Positions 13,414 through 25,900 of a stretch of 64,000 nucleotides of DNA are shown here, piece by piece. This DNA comes from Lates calcarifer. Taxonomy: Eukaryota > Chordata > Actinopteri > Centropomidae. Position 1 is the first letter of the stretch. Each line of letters starts with the position of its first letter. The notes beneath the pieces were generated by a model. That model was not told where the DNA came from. It saw only the letters and a list, made by a program, of their open reading frames with translations, and did no database searches. The position numbers were made by a program, and so were the translations under genes. Where the stretch lies: assembly GCF_001640805.2 (NCBI RefSeq), contig NC_066833.1, positions 11,847,344-11,911,343 on the forward strand, written 5' to 3'.

Positions 13414-16400
13414 GAGGAGGTGATTGTTGTGATTGTATGCTGGGGCTTCATTTCGTGCTTTTATGCAGCCATGGAGTCAGAAACCAGCCATGTGTGGATG
13501 CTCTGTATATGTGGTTTAAGCTTTCAACCACAGCAGCAGGCATGTCAGTGAATCAGTCATTGCATCAGCGTCATGCCTCAGGCTTGATGGAAAAAGTAGG
13601 AGTGGTCACATGTTACTACCCACAACAGCGTAATGTGTCTCTCTGCCCCCTCATGGTAACTGAGAAAATCCCAATGCCACACATGGTCTGTTGCTTTTAG
13701 ATATGTTTCTTAAAAATCTAATTTGTTTTATGGATTGAATAGCTGCCTGAATTTTTCATGACAGTAAATTTGAAATTGATGTCATCCATAGTTTTTTAGG
13801 TTGCAAGCTAATGTGATTAGCTTGAGTGATTAACTTGCACACTGACATGGTACTGTGTGTTAGATGTTCATGAGTGGATCACCACCATATATTCCTCAAT
13901 TGATTTTTTATTTTACTTACTCTAGAAGAGAAATTATGACTCCTGACAAAAAAATGTTTAAAATGTTATAAATGATGATCCGCAAAGGAAGCGTGCCTGT
14001 GAAACTCTTATATTCTTATATTGTACAAAAATGCGATGAATCACATGTATTGGCTGCACAGTATAGCAGCCATTTGCTGCCAATCATCAGTTCTGTCTCC
14101 AAATATAAATATAACATTTTAATGCTATATTGTGATTATTATATTGAAATCGAGTAATGATCACAGAGGATGAAGAACTGGAATTTTGAAGCATAAGAAA
14201 TAAATTCTTTTTTGAATATACTGTCTCTTTCTTATTGAATACACTTGCAAGGCATCTGGTAGGTGATTTCTAAAAAAAATACCATAAAGGAACCTTGAAA
14301 CCCATTATGAGCTGTGCTTCTTTTATGAAAGAGATAAATTAATTAAAAAAAAAAAAAACTCAACTCCAGTTTCTACATACATCCTTTAGATACTTTAGGA
14401 GAGACATCAAGTAGATGAGGTTTGTCAAGTGCTTGAAAGTAGCTCTTAGGAGCAGAGGGATCCACTAACCACTCAGAGAGGCAGAGAAGAAACCCCAATG
14501 TTGGTTTAAAGCTTTGCAGCACTGCAGTTCCAAATGGACTGTTTTCCATAATTAGGTTTCAACTCGGCAGTGCTAGTCATGCAGCAAAACACTGTGTTTA
14601 TATTGTTTTTGCTCGTGTTTTCTCCCACAGCAAGGGTACAGAAAGGGCAATACATTTATGAAAATGAGCATTACTGAAATATACATTTCTCTTTAAGAGG
14701 CCACATGATGGGTCAAATTTAAAAGTTGGGGGAACAACAGCAAATGGTACACTGAGACACTGTTTCTCAGCTGTGCATTTTACTCATGAAGACAATTTGC
14801 TAGATCTCTGTCATTTTAAGGTACTAATCTCCCTTTATGAACACTCAGTACAAAATTGATCTTGTGGGTCAACTTTGGCTTTAAGACAATTGTCCTCTAA
14901 CATCTCCCTTCTCCCTAGACTTCAACACTGATGTGTGGAAGCCATTATGACATGAAAAACAAACAAAAAATGAATTATAGATGTTATCTTTGAGGAAAAG
15001 GTGGGGCCCTGAATGTTACCTAGTGGTTTACTTTCATATGTTAACAGACCTGGTTACAACTCCAATGATTAAGTCCTCCCCCATAAGAAAACCAAATTTG
15101 ATGGTTTTCTTTGTTAAAAAATACAACTGAAGTAAACAAGAGTTTTGTTCTTGATAGGAGCACCCATCACACTGGAGGGAAATACTGCAAAATGAAAACA
15201 GACTTCATTGGAGTGAAGAGATGGAAAATTGAGTGAAATGAGTGAGTGAAATGAAGGGCTGTTTGAGAAGCTCACTTGATTATATTTGCACAGCATGAGG
15301 TAAGGCAGGCAGTCTGCTGTCACCTACAGACTGAATGGACAAAGCATTATGAAAGCCCACACAACATCAAAGACAAGCTATTTCTTTTGGCTTCCTCAAA
15401 CACAGTCACACATTGGAAAAATGATACAATAGTTCATGCTTTCATATGCAGGATGGACACTGCATTCTGAGTCCACACACACTATACTTCTTTAGAATCA
15501 TGTGTCTCACAGTTTACTGAATATCTTTCCTCTGCTATGGCTTTTTCTCCATCATCTCCTCTCAGCCTGACATCAACTCCTCCTTAAGTGATCCCACACT
15601 GTGGCTTCTGACAGGCAGCCGACACATGGTAATGTGAGACTAGCTGGAAATCAACCCACTGAGTCATCACACCCATGGAGGGCTCATGGGAGGGAGTGAG
15701 GTGATGTCATCTTTATAAGCCCACATATCATGCTGTCACAGGAAAAGAGACCAGAGGGAGGGAGGGCACAGAACCCCTGACATCTGAACTGCAACAATGA
15801 GTTTGATTTAAAAAAATAAATAAATAAAAAACTGCTGGACCAACCAGTTGTTACATGCTGCTGGAAACAAGCTTACATTGGATTGTTATAGTCTGTTATG
15901 CACTAAAATTGGATACTAGATCAACAGAATAAAAAAAAGTTCAATCTTTTATTGCATTAGTAAAGAGCACATTAGTGTTCCTGAAGGGCTGGCTGCAAAA
16001 TGGCACAAAGCATCTATTCTTCTATAGCCTAAAATTAGTATGGACACAGAAAGGATGTTTTATGAGGAAATCTAATTTGAAATGTGATTGTCTGGTGTTA
16101 TGGGTAATCATACATCCCTTTTTGAGATTAATCATTTACTAAAGGAGATTAGAAATGTGAATGGGGTCAAGATGTTATTAGAAACACTTAAAACCTCATT
16201 GAGTTCAGACATGATTTTTTTTTCAGAGATCAGAGACCAGTAAAAGAGCTTTTATTTCTCTTTCTCACATAAAGAAACTTATGTTTAGGCCTGTGTCACA
16301 TGTATAACGATTGTTCTCTCAACGAAGCAAATGTAAAAGTATTGTAATGTTATCATTGCACAGCAAAACCTCTCAGGGAACTATTCTAACTGGATGTTTG

Positions 16401-16780
16401 GGCATACAAAGTGTCATTCAGGCATATAAAAACATTACATTCATTTGCCTGTAGCATTAAAAAAAGCAGTATAAGTACAACATTTTTGCAGCATGTGTAC
16501 TTTTGTAAGATTTGGAGTGGTGATGTAACAAATGGTTGTCCAAGTTGTCGCTCCATGTTTACTAGAGTGTGATCACAACGATCCAATCACAGACTGAGCA
16601 CTGGAATCACGAGAGATCCACATCATTCACCATAAAACTACTTCTGCATCAATTTAAGTCACAGTAATATGCATTGAAGCATATGTTCATATGGCAGAAT
16701 GAATCAGATTGTGATTTTCCAAGTGTAAGGAGCCTATATTCTCAGACACCTGCACCACTCAACAGACCAGATCCACAAAC

Positions 16781-17165
16781 AAGCTGTTACACCAAATCTT
16801 GATTTTGTCATCAGTATATTGCACCAGAGATCAAGATTTGTTGGAATGAGGAATATGCCTCTACTGCTGCTCAGTCATCCAGTTCTGGTGAACATGTCCC
16901 CACTGTAGCCTTTTCTTTTTGTTCTTAGCTAACCAAACTTGGCCTTTGCTGATTAGCCCACTCTCTTCAAGGCTTGACAAGTTTGTGTTCTGAGCCATTA
17001 TTTGAATATTTGTGGCCTTTCTGTCAGCTTGAACAAGTCTGGTCATTCCCTCTGACCTGAAGTGTCTTCTCCTACATAAATGCCACTGACTGCAAGTTTT
17101 CTGTTTGTTTTCTGCGATTTCCAAACACTGTATGTAACCACCCATCTGGCCCTTTTTACCCCCTT
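16781..17165 (-). mobile_element. Tc1/mariner transposase remnant
   Basis: On the minus strand an open frame at 16861-17145 contains EGMTRLVQADRKATNIQIM and, further on, NKKKRLQWGHVHQNWMTEQ. These match the DNA-binding-to-catalytic linker region of fish Tc1-like transposases (helix-turn-helix part, then the KKRLQWA-x-x-H-x-NW-T-x-E block). The catalytic core expected next (W-S-D-E) is not readable, so the copy is defective. A second, smaller Tc1-derived element abuts it at 17194. Confidence 0.75.
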
Positions 17166-17193
17166 TGCAGATTCAAATTGCGGCCCCAACCTA

Positions 17194-17258
17194 CAGTGCT
17201 GTTTAAAGGTTTTAAGCACTACAAGTACAGTGACGATGCTCTCACAAATAATATTATG

Positions 17259-17311
<53 letters not shown>

Positions 17312-17664
17312 TTGTGCACAGTTTTTCAAACCACTTGGCTTGCAGGTTGTTCCAAGCATCTTGGAGAACTTGCCACAGTTCCTCTGTGGATTTAGGCTGT
17401 CGCAGTGTCTTCTGTGTCTTTATATAATCCAGATCCTAACTCCATTATGTTTGACATCAGGGCTTTGTGGGGGCCATACCATCTGTTGCAAGACTCTATG
17501 CTCTTCCTGCTTCTGAAGCTAGCTCTTCATGGCTCTGTTTATATGTTTGGGGTTGTTGTCACACTGCAAAATCAGTTCGTGGCCAATCAGACACCTCCCT
17601 GATGCTACTGCATTATGGATAAGACTCTAAACATCTAAGTGCCTAAACCTTTTGCACAGCACAG
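17194..17664 (-). mobile_element. Short Tc1/mariner-derived element with terminal inverted repeats
   Basis: The ends are imperfect inverted repeats: 'cagtgctgtttaaaggtttt' at 17194 and, reversed, 'cagtgctgtgcaaaaggttt' ending at 17664. Each end is flanked by TA (17192-17193 and 17665-17666), the expected Tc1/mariner target duplication. Inside, the minus strand carries a decayed transposase C-terminal segment (17310-17590, with a readable QMVWPPQSPDVK block like the catalytic-Asp region of Tc1 transposases). The element is only 471 bp, so it is internally deleted. It contains a (TA)n expansion at 17262-17310. Confidence 0.8.
17262..17310. repeat. (TA)n microsatellite inside the Tc1-derived element
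   Basis: About 24 TA units, likely expanded after insertion of the element. Confidence 0.95.
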
Positions 17665-20047
17665 TAGTTCACAAACTTGTGTCAACTAAGTGCTTTTGGT
17701 AAACTAATGGAGAGAACATTTACCCATTTACTCTCCCTGTGTTTGGGTTGCAGGACTGTAGTTTTAGCCAAAGGGAAAGTGCTGTTTCTATATATCTATT
17801 CTATTCTTTTTTGTGTGTTTTGATCGGCTGTGTGACATGAATGTTTGAGGAGGTTTGTCTAAGTACTACCTCTATTTTTGAGCTTGAAAAGATGTGGCTT
17901 TGCACTTATTTCATCAAACTCAACACACAATGGTGTGTTTTAGTAAAATATTTGTGGGATTTGTTCACCAATTGCTAAAAGAAAGTGCTGTTTGTAGCCT
18001 GAATTCTTGTCTGAGAGAAAAAGCGAGTCAGTAAATGTGAAGCCCACTCCTTAACCATGATGTAGCCTCCTGCTTTCCTTCTGCCCCTGTTTTTATTTCC
18101 ATTACATCATAACACCCCACATTTGCTGCTCCATCTCACTGTTCCACAGCACCTTCCTATTAACTATAAACACAAAGAACTGTATAATCCAATCCAAGTT
18201 GCTGTATCTTCCCACACTACACAGTGAGGACAGAAGTCATGACTAACTTTGAAATGTTAGCCAAGATGCCAAACACTCCCACACATGCTGCACCAGCACA
18301 CAGAATTATATCCCCATTAGAGAGTGTCATAAGTGCCATAAGGATCAGTGTCAGTGTCAGTGTCATAAGTGTGTGTTATTGATCTTTTTGGAGGCTGTGC
18401 ATATGGTTTACATTGAAGAAAAGCACTTATTCATGTTCTTCCAGCTGATGAAACACATATCTAATCTTCTTTACCAGCTTTTTGTTCAGAACAGGGTTCT
18501 TAAGGTCTCTGTGTGTGCACGTCTGCATCCCACACTCTGCCCGGCATCACATGAGAGAGCAGTATCCTTGTTAGATGGTTAGAGACAATAACAAGGGATG
18601 CTTCTTTTGCATAGTCACGCATCCACTTGTCAGAATACTGACTTTATTCAACTTTTACTCTCAGATAGGCTTTCAAAGTTTTTTTTTAACATGTTTTAAG
18701 TCCCTACCTCAGGTGAATATTGTTACCAAGCATGTGATTTACAGGGAGATTAAGGACTGAAACATGCCTTTAGCAGAGAATAACTGGTAGTGTCTAAAAT
18801 GTTACAGTACGATGGATCAATCACACTCACACAACCTCTGAAGCCCACCTTGAGTCCTCTCTGGGTTGACAGACGTAATTGGTGCAGCTACACTGTCTCC
18901 TCCTCCCTCTCTTTCTCCCTCTGTGGCTGTCTCTTAGTTGCTTTCACACACACACGCACACACTCAATTCATACAGATACAGACATACAACCTGCACCTA
19001 AACAAACTCAAAAAATAAATAAATAAATTAAAAAGACATTGAAGAAATGTGGTGATGATGGTACATTCATGGCTTTTTCATGAGAGATTCATTCAAAAAC
19101 AACCATGCATTAAGCCACTCACTGAGGACGGGAAGCTTCCTGCATGGGACCAAGCAATCATGCTGTTCTTTTCCAGTACTTTCTCCTCCCTGCCTGCCTG
19201 TGCTCTGCAGCATCCTTTTCAGCTTGTGAATCAACCTCCCTCCCCACTCTCTTCCTCCTCCTCCCCCAGCTCCTCTATGCAGAAATATAGAGACATTCCC
19301 CCTCACCAAACTAGTGTCACTCACTTTGCCCCAATAATAATATAGCTCTGCAAACAACCCGGTCTCTCTTGGGTTCTCAGTGAATTAGTCACAGTTCCCC
19401 CGTTTCTTTAACAGTGAGGAATAATCGCTGCAGTCAGCTTCAAAATGTATCCAGAAAAGGGCTGCAATGGGCGGCAGTGGCTTCTATAAATACCCACAAC
19501 CACCCACCCTCCCACCAACATCCCTCCTTCGTTCTCTCCCTCCTTCTCAGTGAAAAGCACATCAGTCAGGACAGTATTGCAGGGTCCGTCCGCTGGCTTG
19601 CTGTGCACTTTTTTTTTTTTTAATGCAAGGGAGGGACACCAGTTATGTCATCGCTCCTACACCATCCGTGCGTGCTTGCTGATGCAACGGGGAGGCTGCT
19701 ATTCATTGACTTGCTTTGGATTGTTTGTATCACATGTGTGTAGGCTACTGCAGCCTGCACAGCATGCTGATGACGGGGCGCAATATCTGTAGCTGTACTG
19801 CACATACTGGTGGGAGCTGGAGTGTACCCAAAAAAGCACTCACACACGCGCACGCGCCAGCTTCACCAGCTGTGCATACATGTCCGCGGGGCCCAGGCTT
19901 TATGTAGATGAACAATGGGAGACTAATGGAATAACCGCAATTCTTTGCCGTTAAGGCCCTGAAACAAAAAGGCGCCGAGGCTTATAAGAATAGAAGCTTC
20001 ATCTGCTGCTCCTAACATTGCTGTCAGTATCAGGAGACTGGGAACCA

Positions 20048-20068
20048 CGGGCTGCCCGTGGTGCTGAA
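20048..20068 (-). promoter_or_regulatory. Candidate REST/NRSF (RE1) silencer site
   Basis: Read on the minus strand (the stxbp5l strand), the 21-bp site starts TTCAGCACCACGG and ends GCAGCCCG. It agrees with the canonical RE1/NRSE at 18 of 21 positions, with mismatches at positions 14, 19 and 21. Both half-sites and their spacing are retained. It lies about 230 bp into intron 1. It overlaps a 19-bp near-perfect palindrome at 20044-20062 (arms of 9, one-base centre). REST silences neuronal genes outside neurons, and tomosyn-2 is a neuronal exocytosis regulator, so the placement makes sense. Binding is inferred, not shown. Confidence 0.6.
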
Positions 20069-20300
20069 CTTTCAACACAAACAGACAAATTTATCGCAGC
20101 GACTGAACTCACTCCAGATTTAACTTTTACGACCCCCTTCTGCAGACAATGTTGTCTACAGGCGCTATATATGTGATCAAGGATGTGGTGAAGCACAGCA
20201 CACAGTACAAGGTGTTTACATGCTGTTACTGACTCTGGACCTCGCTCTTCAGTCCGGATGTTGGGGCCCTAAGACTGAATAAAGCTCTCTATCCACCCAC

Positions 20301-20468
20301 CTTACACAGCTGAAAGTTTTCCGACACTAGCGTCTCTTGGACGTCGATTTCCTTGGGAGTTGGCGCCGCTGTGGGAGTCCCTGCCGCGCTGCCGCACGAT
20401 GGGGATCCGATAGTCCCTCCCGGCGAAGAGGTGGTCAAGCCGTCCAACACCTTCCGAAACTTCTTCAT
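20301..20468 (-). CDS. stxbp5l: stxbp5l (tomosyn-2) coding exon 1
   Basis: The minus-strand exon encodes 56 residues starting MKKFRKVLDGLTTSSPGG and ending EIDVQETLVSENFQLCK, then a GTGGGT donor. The N-terminal MKKF-RKVLDGLT and the -QETL-SE-FQ-CK end are hallmarks of tomosyns. The middle is a Gly/Ser/Ala/Pro/Thr low-complexity linker, as in the human protein. An in-frame TAG two codons upstream of the ATG fixes the start. The exon ends in phase 0 and joins exon 2 (2694-2791) to read CK-TVRHGFP, as in the family. Compared with the human N-terminus as I know it, two residues (Asn-Phe) between MKKF and RKVLDG are missing. The protein binds syntaxin/SNAP25 complexes at the plasma membrane and limits vesicle priming. 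Confidence 0.92.
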
Positions 20469-21364
20469 TTTCTACCGTGCTTTTATATATTTCAGGTTTA
20501 GGGGTGGAGAGAAGAAAGACTCACTCTGCTTTCTTTGTTTTCCCAGAGTTTGCGGTCTCCTCTCAGATCCCAACTCGATTGGGCAGCGAAAGAAAGAAAA
20601 CGTCGCCTCCTGCAGCAGTAGCAGGCTAAAAATGACCCACTCTCTCTTTCTCTCTCTTAGGTGCAATTTAAAAAGTCATAGAGGCACCTCATCTTGCTTT
20701 CTGGCTGTTGTCCACAAAGAAAAAAAAGATGAAGAAGAAAGAATGCGTCTGATCCACTCTGATATGAGGATTACAGCCAATGTTGCAGATGCAGGTCGCC
20801 TATCTCATCTCAGAGTATGCACCAACGGTTACTGAAACCACTCAACTTCATCTTCCTTCTGCATCATAAAGTAACATCCACACATGGGCTTTGAGAGAAA
20901 TCCCACACCTAAACATAATCAAGGAACCGAGCGGCGGCGTTTGAACGTTTCAGACTGAAGTGGATAGATTGGGGGCGGGGGTGGGGGGGATTTAAAAAAA
21001 AAAACTTGGAGGAGGTCAAACCACAACCCCCCCACCCCCCTCCACTAAAAAGTACTCTCACTGCACCGTGGTTGCCAGTAACAGGAAGAGCAGCAGGAAA
21101 CAGATTGAAGACGCATAGACAATGCAGTCCACAGTCAGGCCGAAAAAACACGGAGACACCTCAAGCATCGAGAAGAAGAAAGGGGGAGAAAAAAAGATGC
21201 GGTGTGAACTGGAGGATAGTCTATAGGTCGATGTAAGTCGTTTTTTTATTATTATCAGTTTGTATATCATCCAGCTGTGTTTCAGCGTCGCTTCCTGCAG
21301 TCCAGAGACTGGAGCTGTCCGCGGTACTGAAAAACCATAACCAGCCAGTCCCGCCCCCACGACC

Positions 21365-21405
<41 letters not shown>

Positions 21406-21440
21406 CTCCCCGCCCTCCCTCACCAACGATTGGGTGAAAT
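20469..21440 (-). promoter_or_regulatory. stxbp5l: stxbp5l 5' UTR and promoter region
   Basis: Immediately upstream of the stxbp5l start codon the sequence becomes CpG-richer than the surrounding DNA, roughly 19850-21440 overall. It contains G/C runs (20970-21050) and a long CT tract (21366-21403), which is GA-rich on the gene strand. A TATATAAAA word (minus, about 20484-20492) is only some 16 bp from the ATG, so it is unlikely to be the functional TATA box. The transcription start cannot be fixed from sequence. Open frames here on the plus strand are low-complexity shadows. Confidence 0.55.
21366..21403. repeat. (CT)n tract upstream of stxbp5l
   Basis: About 19 CT units. On the gene strand this is a GA tract, a class of element often found near promoters. 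Confidence 0.95.
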
Positions 21441-22940
21441 GTCTAATTAAAAACAGAACAAAACAGAAAAAACTAAAACAAACAAACAACTCCAACAGCA
21501 TTATGAAGGAGGAAAAAACGGGGAAACGGAAACAAAGAAGCAGTTCACCTTCAAATAAATTCGAAATTAATTAATTATTCCTCCTCATACCAATGAAGCA
21601 ATGCATCAAACACAACAGTCTAAAGAAAGGGTCTGAGAGGACAATCAAGCACTGAAAATATCTAAATGTTTTATGAGTGCTGAGTGGTGGCTTTTTGTTA
21701 ATTGACTCCATTTGCAGATGTTAATTTCCTGCCAGCTCGTTAGAAAGTCTCCATAAACAGGATTTGTAGACTAATATCACATCCATGAATCACAATCAGT
21801 ACCACAACCAGTGAAAGTCTAAACTTTTTTAAACAAAAACCAAAATCACACCACACCACATCATGTTGTCTCCAGCCTATCTTTTCTGTATTTTAATATA
21901 TTATTTTTAAGGTATTGCATGATCTACTATATTCTGTAACTAGAGCAGGGCCTGTAGACTTGTTCCAAGGTCTAGTCTAAAAACATCTTCATCTCTAGAA
22001 CAGCTGCACAGAAATTATTCAGGCCACACTTGCAAATCAAATTAAAATGCATTTGATTTTCACTGCATTTCATTACAATATAGATAATAAATAACACTTA
22101 CAAACAAGTGTGATGGAAATCGCTTGCATGAAATTATAAAAATAAGTAATAAAGCATTGAAAAGCAAACAACATTTTTACTACAAGCACTGACGAAACAA
22201 GAGTAAGCACTAAATTAATTTTAATAATTAATCGTCTTTGCTGGTGGTTCTGTTTTTTTAAGTAGTTTTTCACAATACATTAGTGGACCAAACCTTGGTT
22301 TTGCATGTTTTTAGTCTATTTACCGCCACAGAAATGTACTTTACTTGCGTTTAGGTTGCTTCCCCACCCTATAGGCAATCACTGGTTTCTACTCATTTCA
22401 GCACAGCATGAAAATCATCTTAGATGAGACTTGAAACTGGCTTCACAGGTACTCCATCCACCAGTTTCTTAATTTAAGTACTGTCAAAGTTAAATTGTAG
22501 TTAACTGGTGCTGCAGTTGCCAACAAAAACTGTTCTGGCAACTTGAGATAGTCAGCAACCAAAGAGCATTTATGCCCAATGTAGTAAGAAAATCAAACAC
22601 AGAAAACATAGAATGTGAATTTGGCCATTTCTTACATTTCTAATTGGCACCCAGATGGCAAATATCTGAAGTCAGAGTGAATGAAAATGATCAAATTTTC
22701 AATTAGGTAAAGTAATAAAGCTGATGGTGCAGAACTCTTATGATTAATGAGCCCACACCTAATAGTGGAAACAATGTTAAAATCCAACTAATCACCATTA
22801 AAAAGAGAAAATTAAGTATAATGAAAAAAAGAAATACTCTAAGTATTAAAATTTTTGTTACATTCCAAGAAATCGTAACCATAATGACCTTATCTGAATG
22901 TTCAGGACCAGTGATATTGCATAAGCACTTACATCACCAG

Positions 22941-22959
22941 CCTCTGCCCCCTGGTGACA
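22941..22959 (-). promoter_or_regulatory. Candidate CTCF site, minus orientation
   Basis: The minus strand reads TGTCACCAGGGGGCAGAGG. The ACCAGGGGGCA core matches the vertebrate CTCF core (CCASYAGRKGGCR) with one mismatch at its first base. It lies about 1.5 kb upstream of the stxbp5l promoter region. Occupancy is untested. Confidence 0.45.
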
Positions 22960-25900
22960 CTTGATGTTATGGAGTCAGAGCACAGCACACATGGTCTGTC
23001 TATCCTATTCTCCAATCTAGGATAATATGATAAAAAGACTACACATTGTGGTTTGTGTCACTAGTGCTATCTGGAGTGCTGAAAAGACTGCATGCTCTGC
23101 AGATGTTGCGACGCATATTGGCTTCAAGAACTGTTGAGTGTTGAATCTTTGAGGTTGGGTCATTTGATTATGTATTTCTACCTTCCAAACCCTTCTGATG
23201 GCATAAGAATGGCAACTCCAAGGCGCACAATGACTCCACTGAGACCAAGTCATTTAGTTTTTAAACACATTTATCAAACTTTGCAGAAGTTCTCTTTGCT
23301 CAGCTCTCAGCTCAGTCATTTCAGTGTGCTGATGGATAGATCCATTTCGAGCAGAGCATAAGAAAAGAATAAATGTGGAAACAGGCCAAATTAATGTTGT
23401 GAATATGGGGTTTATTTTGATGGTCAAAAGTGTTCTAGCTGTCAGGCAAAATGTAATCGTCCAAATTTATTAGTACAATAAGTACCTCTAAAAATGGACT
23501 AAACTGAAACTGAAAATAATTGGTATGGTCCTTTAAAGGTTCTATTTAGCTACATGGTACAGTTTTCTCTGCTGGTGACAAGGCAGTGGAATGGCTGAAA
23601 TGACCAAGGAGTGTATAGAGGGGCTCACGTGACTACACAAACGCACCAGACCATTAGTCACTTGTTTCTCAATACACAAGGACTCGACCTCCAGGGGTTT
23701 TTGTAGCTGTCCACTTAACTTCTACAATAAGCTGCCCTTGAAAGCAGTTCTTTCATCACAGTTTAATGTTGTGTGCTGAAGAGATGAAAAGACATGAAGG
23801 TAGCGTTTGTTTCTGTGAGTGTGCTGTGTTTGTGTACTGTTTACAACACCTGAAGTGATGGGGAAAGGACACAAATACAGAAAGTGAACTTGATACTTCA
23901 TGTTTTGTTCAAGACTGTTGGTTCTATGTACAACTTGTACTCACAAAGAGCTTTGTTTTGGATAATGTGTGGTAATTAGGCTGCTTGCTAATTTATGGCC
24001 AGAGATAATGTTTGGCTTTCACTGAAGAAAAATAAAACAGAAATAAAAACAAAACGTGGGAATATTCAGTATTTTTTAAAGGAGAAGACAGATTTTACTC
24101 AAAGCTGCTGTTGAAAGTTTATTTGTCATTTCTCACTTACAAAATGTCTGGTACTCTGTTCCTTTTTCTTTTATGTTCAGTAAGATGTGTGGATGCAATC
24201 AAGACCAATCTAAGAATATTTTAACCCTTTGTTCATGGATACACCAAAGTAAAATCTAAATGGCAAGTGGATAGCATGTGAATAAACATTTTGCATAGAA
24301 CATGTGAGGCAGTCACATTTTCTGAAAAAAAGTTGCACCTGAACACACTACAAAAAACTACAGCTGAAAGAAGAGGAATAGCTAGTCAGTGTTTCTGATT
24401 TAAAAAAGCAAGCAAACAAACTTAACTCTTCATTTAGTGCTATCATCAGGACAAAACTTAAATATGACCAATACTTGGCTTTATGACCAAAATAACTGCA
24501 ATGACATTCCCATTAATCTCAGTTGTATTTTGTGTTTAGTGCTAACTGGCAAATGCTAACGTGTTTAACAGCAACAGCAGCATCTACAGCCACATTCTGT
24601 TGAACTCAGATGGATACGGGTACTGAGAGCTGTGTACCCCTTGATGCTAACATGCTCAGAAAACAAAGCCTATCAACTGCCCAAGCAACAAACACAAACG
24701 TCATTAAAGGGTTGATAAATTAATGAAACATTTACTGAGCTCTACTATTGTTTTTAAGCTGTTTGTAAGGTAGACCATAACCCAAAAATTCCCATTTGGA
24801 AGAAGGTTTCTGTGTTCCACGTGGCTCAAGTGTGAGTACAAAGAGAGTAACTGGAATGTAGCATAAATATCATCAACCATTTACAACATATTTAATCATA
24901 TTGAGAGCACTGCCGGTCATCCCAACAACTCTGCCTCAAGAGATGTACCCCTGTTGTCCTGCTGCATTTACAAACATACAGTAAACTTTAACAGCATCAT
25001 AAAACATTTAGTTGTTGTTGAGTGTTCATCACTGTATCAAAAGACTTGTCAATCAATTTCAGAGTGATATGAGAGTGATAGCATGTTCCACCTCTGTTTT
25101 AAATTTTTGATGGTGGGCAGGGCTGACCTTTAGTTTACATTTGGATCACAGATTGTGGCTTTAAATTATTGATGTCTTAACCTGTGTGAAGCATTTTAAT
25201 GTTGTCTGGGTGGTGCTAAAGTCAAAGTACCTCAAATTGGTTACTTTCTTATTGTAGCAATTCATTGTATTTATAAGCTCAAAATCTTTATCTGTAAAGT
25301 ATCTAGTACCTACAAGCCTCAGATAAATGCAGTAAAAAGTAGTATGACACAGTATCAAATGGAAATCACTCTGTGAGGTAACGTCGTCTCGATCTTGTAA
25401 ATGCAATATTAATTACATATAACTGGTGTCAGAAATGGAAAGCTCAGCATCAAATGCTCTGATAGCTAAATTGATGACTGTCCACCATCCTATGATAAAG
25501 AAATCAAACAGTCCACACTACACTAGCTGTGTAATCAATACTTCATCCACCTGTGACAGGATGTTTTGAGATTATCTCCTTACTGACTGAGGACATAATA
25601 TTTGTAGTAGGAAATCATGAGTTTATCCACCTCTCAATTTGGAGTAAAGGTATTTGATTTGATGATTTGACTGATCTCTTTGGTCTGATAAACAGAGTGG
25701 GTGCAGAGCGCTTAAAAATGGTTTTTTTTTTTTTTTTTTTTTAAATCTCATTAAAGACAAAAATGACTTATGCTACAGTGAAAAAGATAAAAATGCAGAT
25801 GAAATCAGACAGTATAGCAGAGTATGGCAGCTCAAATACTGAAAGCAATACATACACCTGTGTACTCCACAACATGGTGGGTGCTTTATGAACTGTTTCC

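Larger units (their letters stand above)
2792..20300 (-). other. stxbp5l: stxbp5l intron 1 (17.5 kb)
   Basis: This large first intron runs from the donor GTGGGT at 20300 to the acceptor at 2792. It holds no recognisable coding exon. Listed separately are an L1 fragment (11280-11950), a fish repeat (12010-12243), Tc1 remnants (16781-17664), dinucleotide tracts and an RE1-like site (20048-20068). Short open frames in it have no family resemblance and look like chance. A long 5' intron is usual for neuronal genes and is a plausible place for enhancers, but I cannot point to any beyond the RE1-like site. Confidence 0.75.

Noticed and set aside
20484..20492. TATATAAAA on the minus strand as stxbp5l TATA box
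   Set aside because: Only about 16 bp from the ATG, leaving almost no 5' UTR; the CpG-rich region further upstream is the better promoter candidate.
20353..20835. 160-codon plus-strand open frame
   Set aside because: It is antisense to stxbp5l exon 1 and its 5' UTR; the minus-strand reading is a clear tomosyn exon.
21058..21501. 147-codon minus-strand open frame with an Arg-Glu repeat
   Set aside because: The repeat is the CT microsatellite read on the other strand; the rest has no family resemblance and is probably 5' UTR or promoter.
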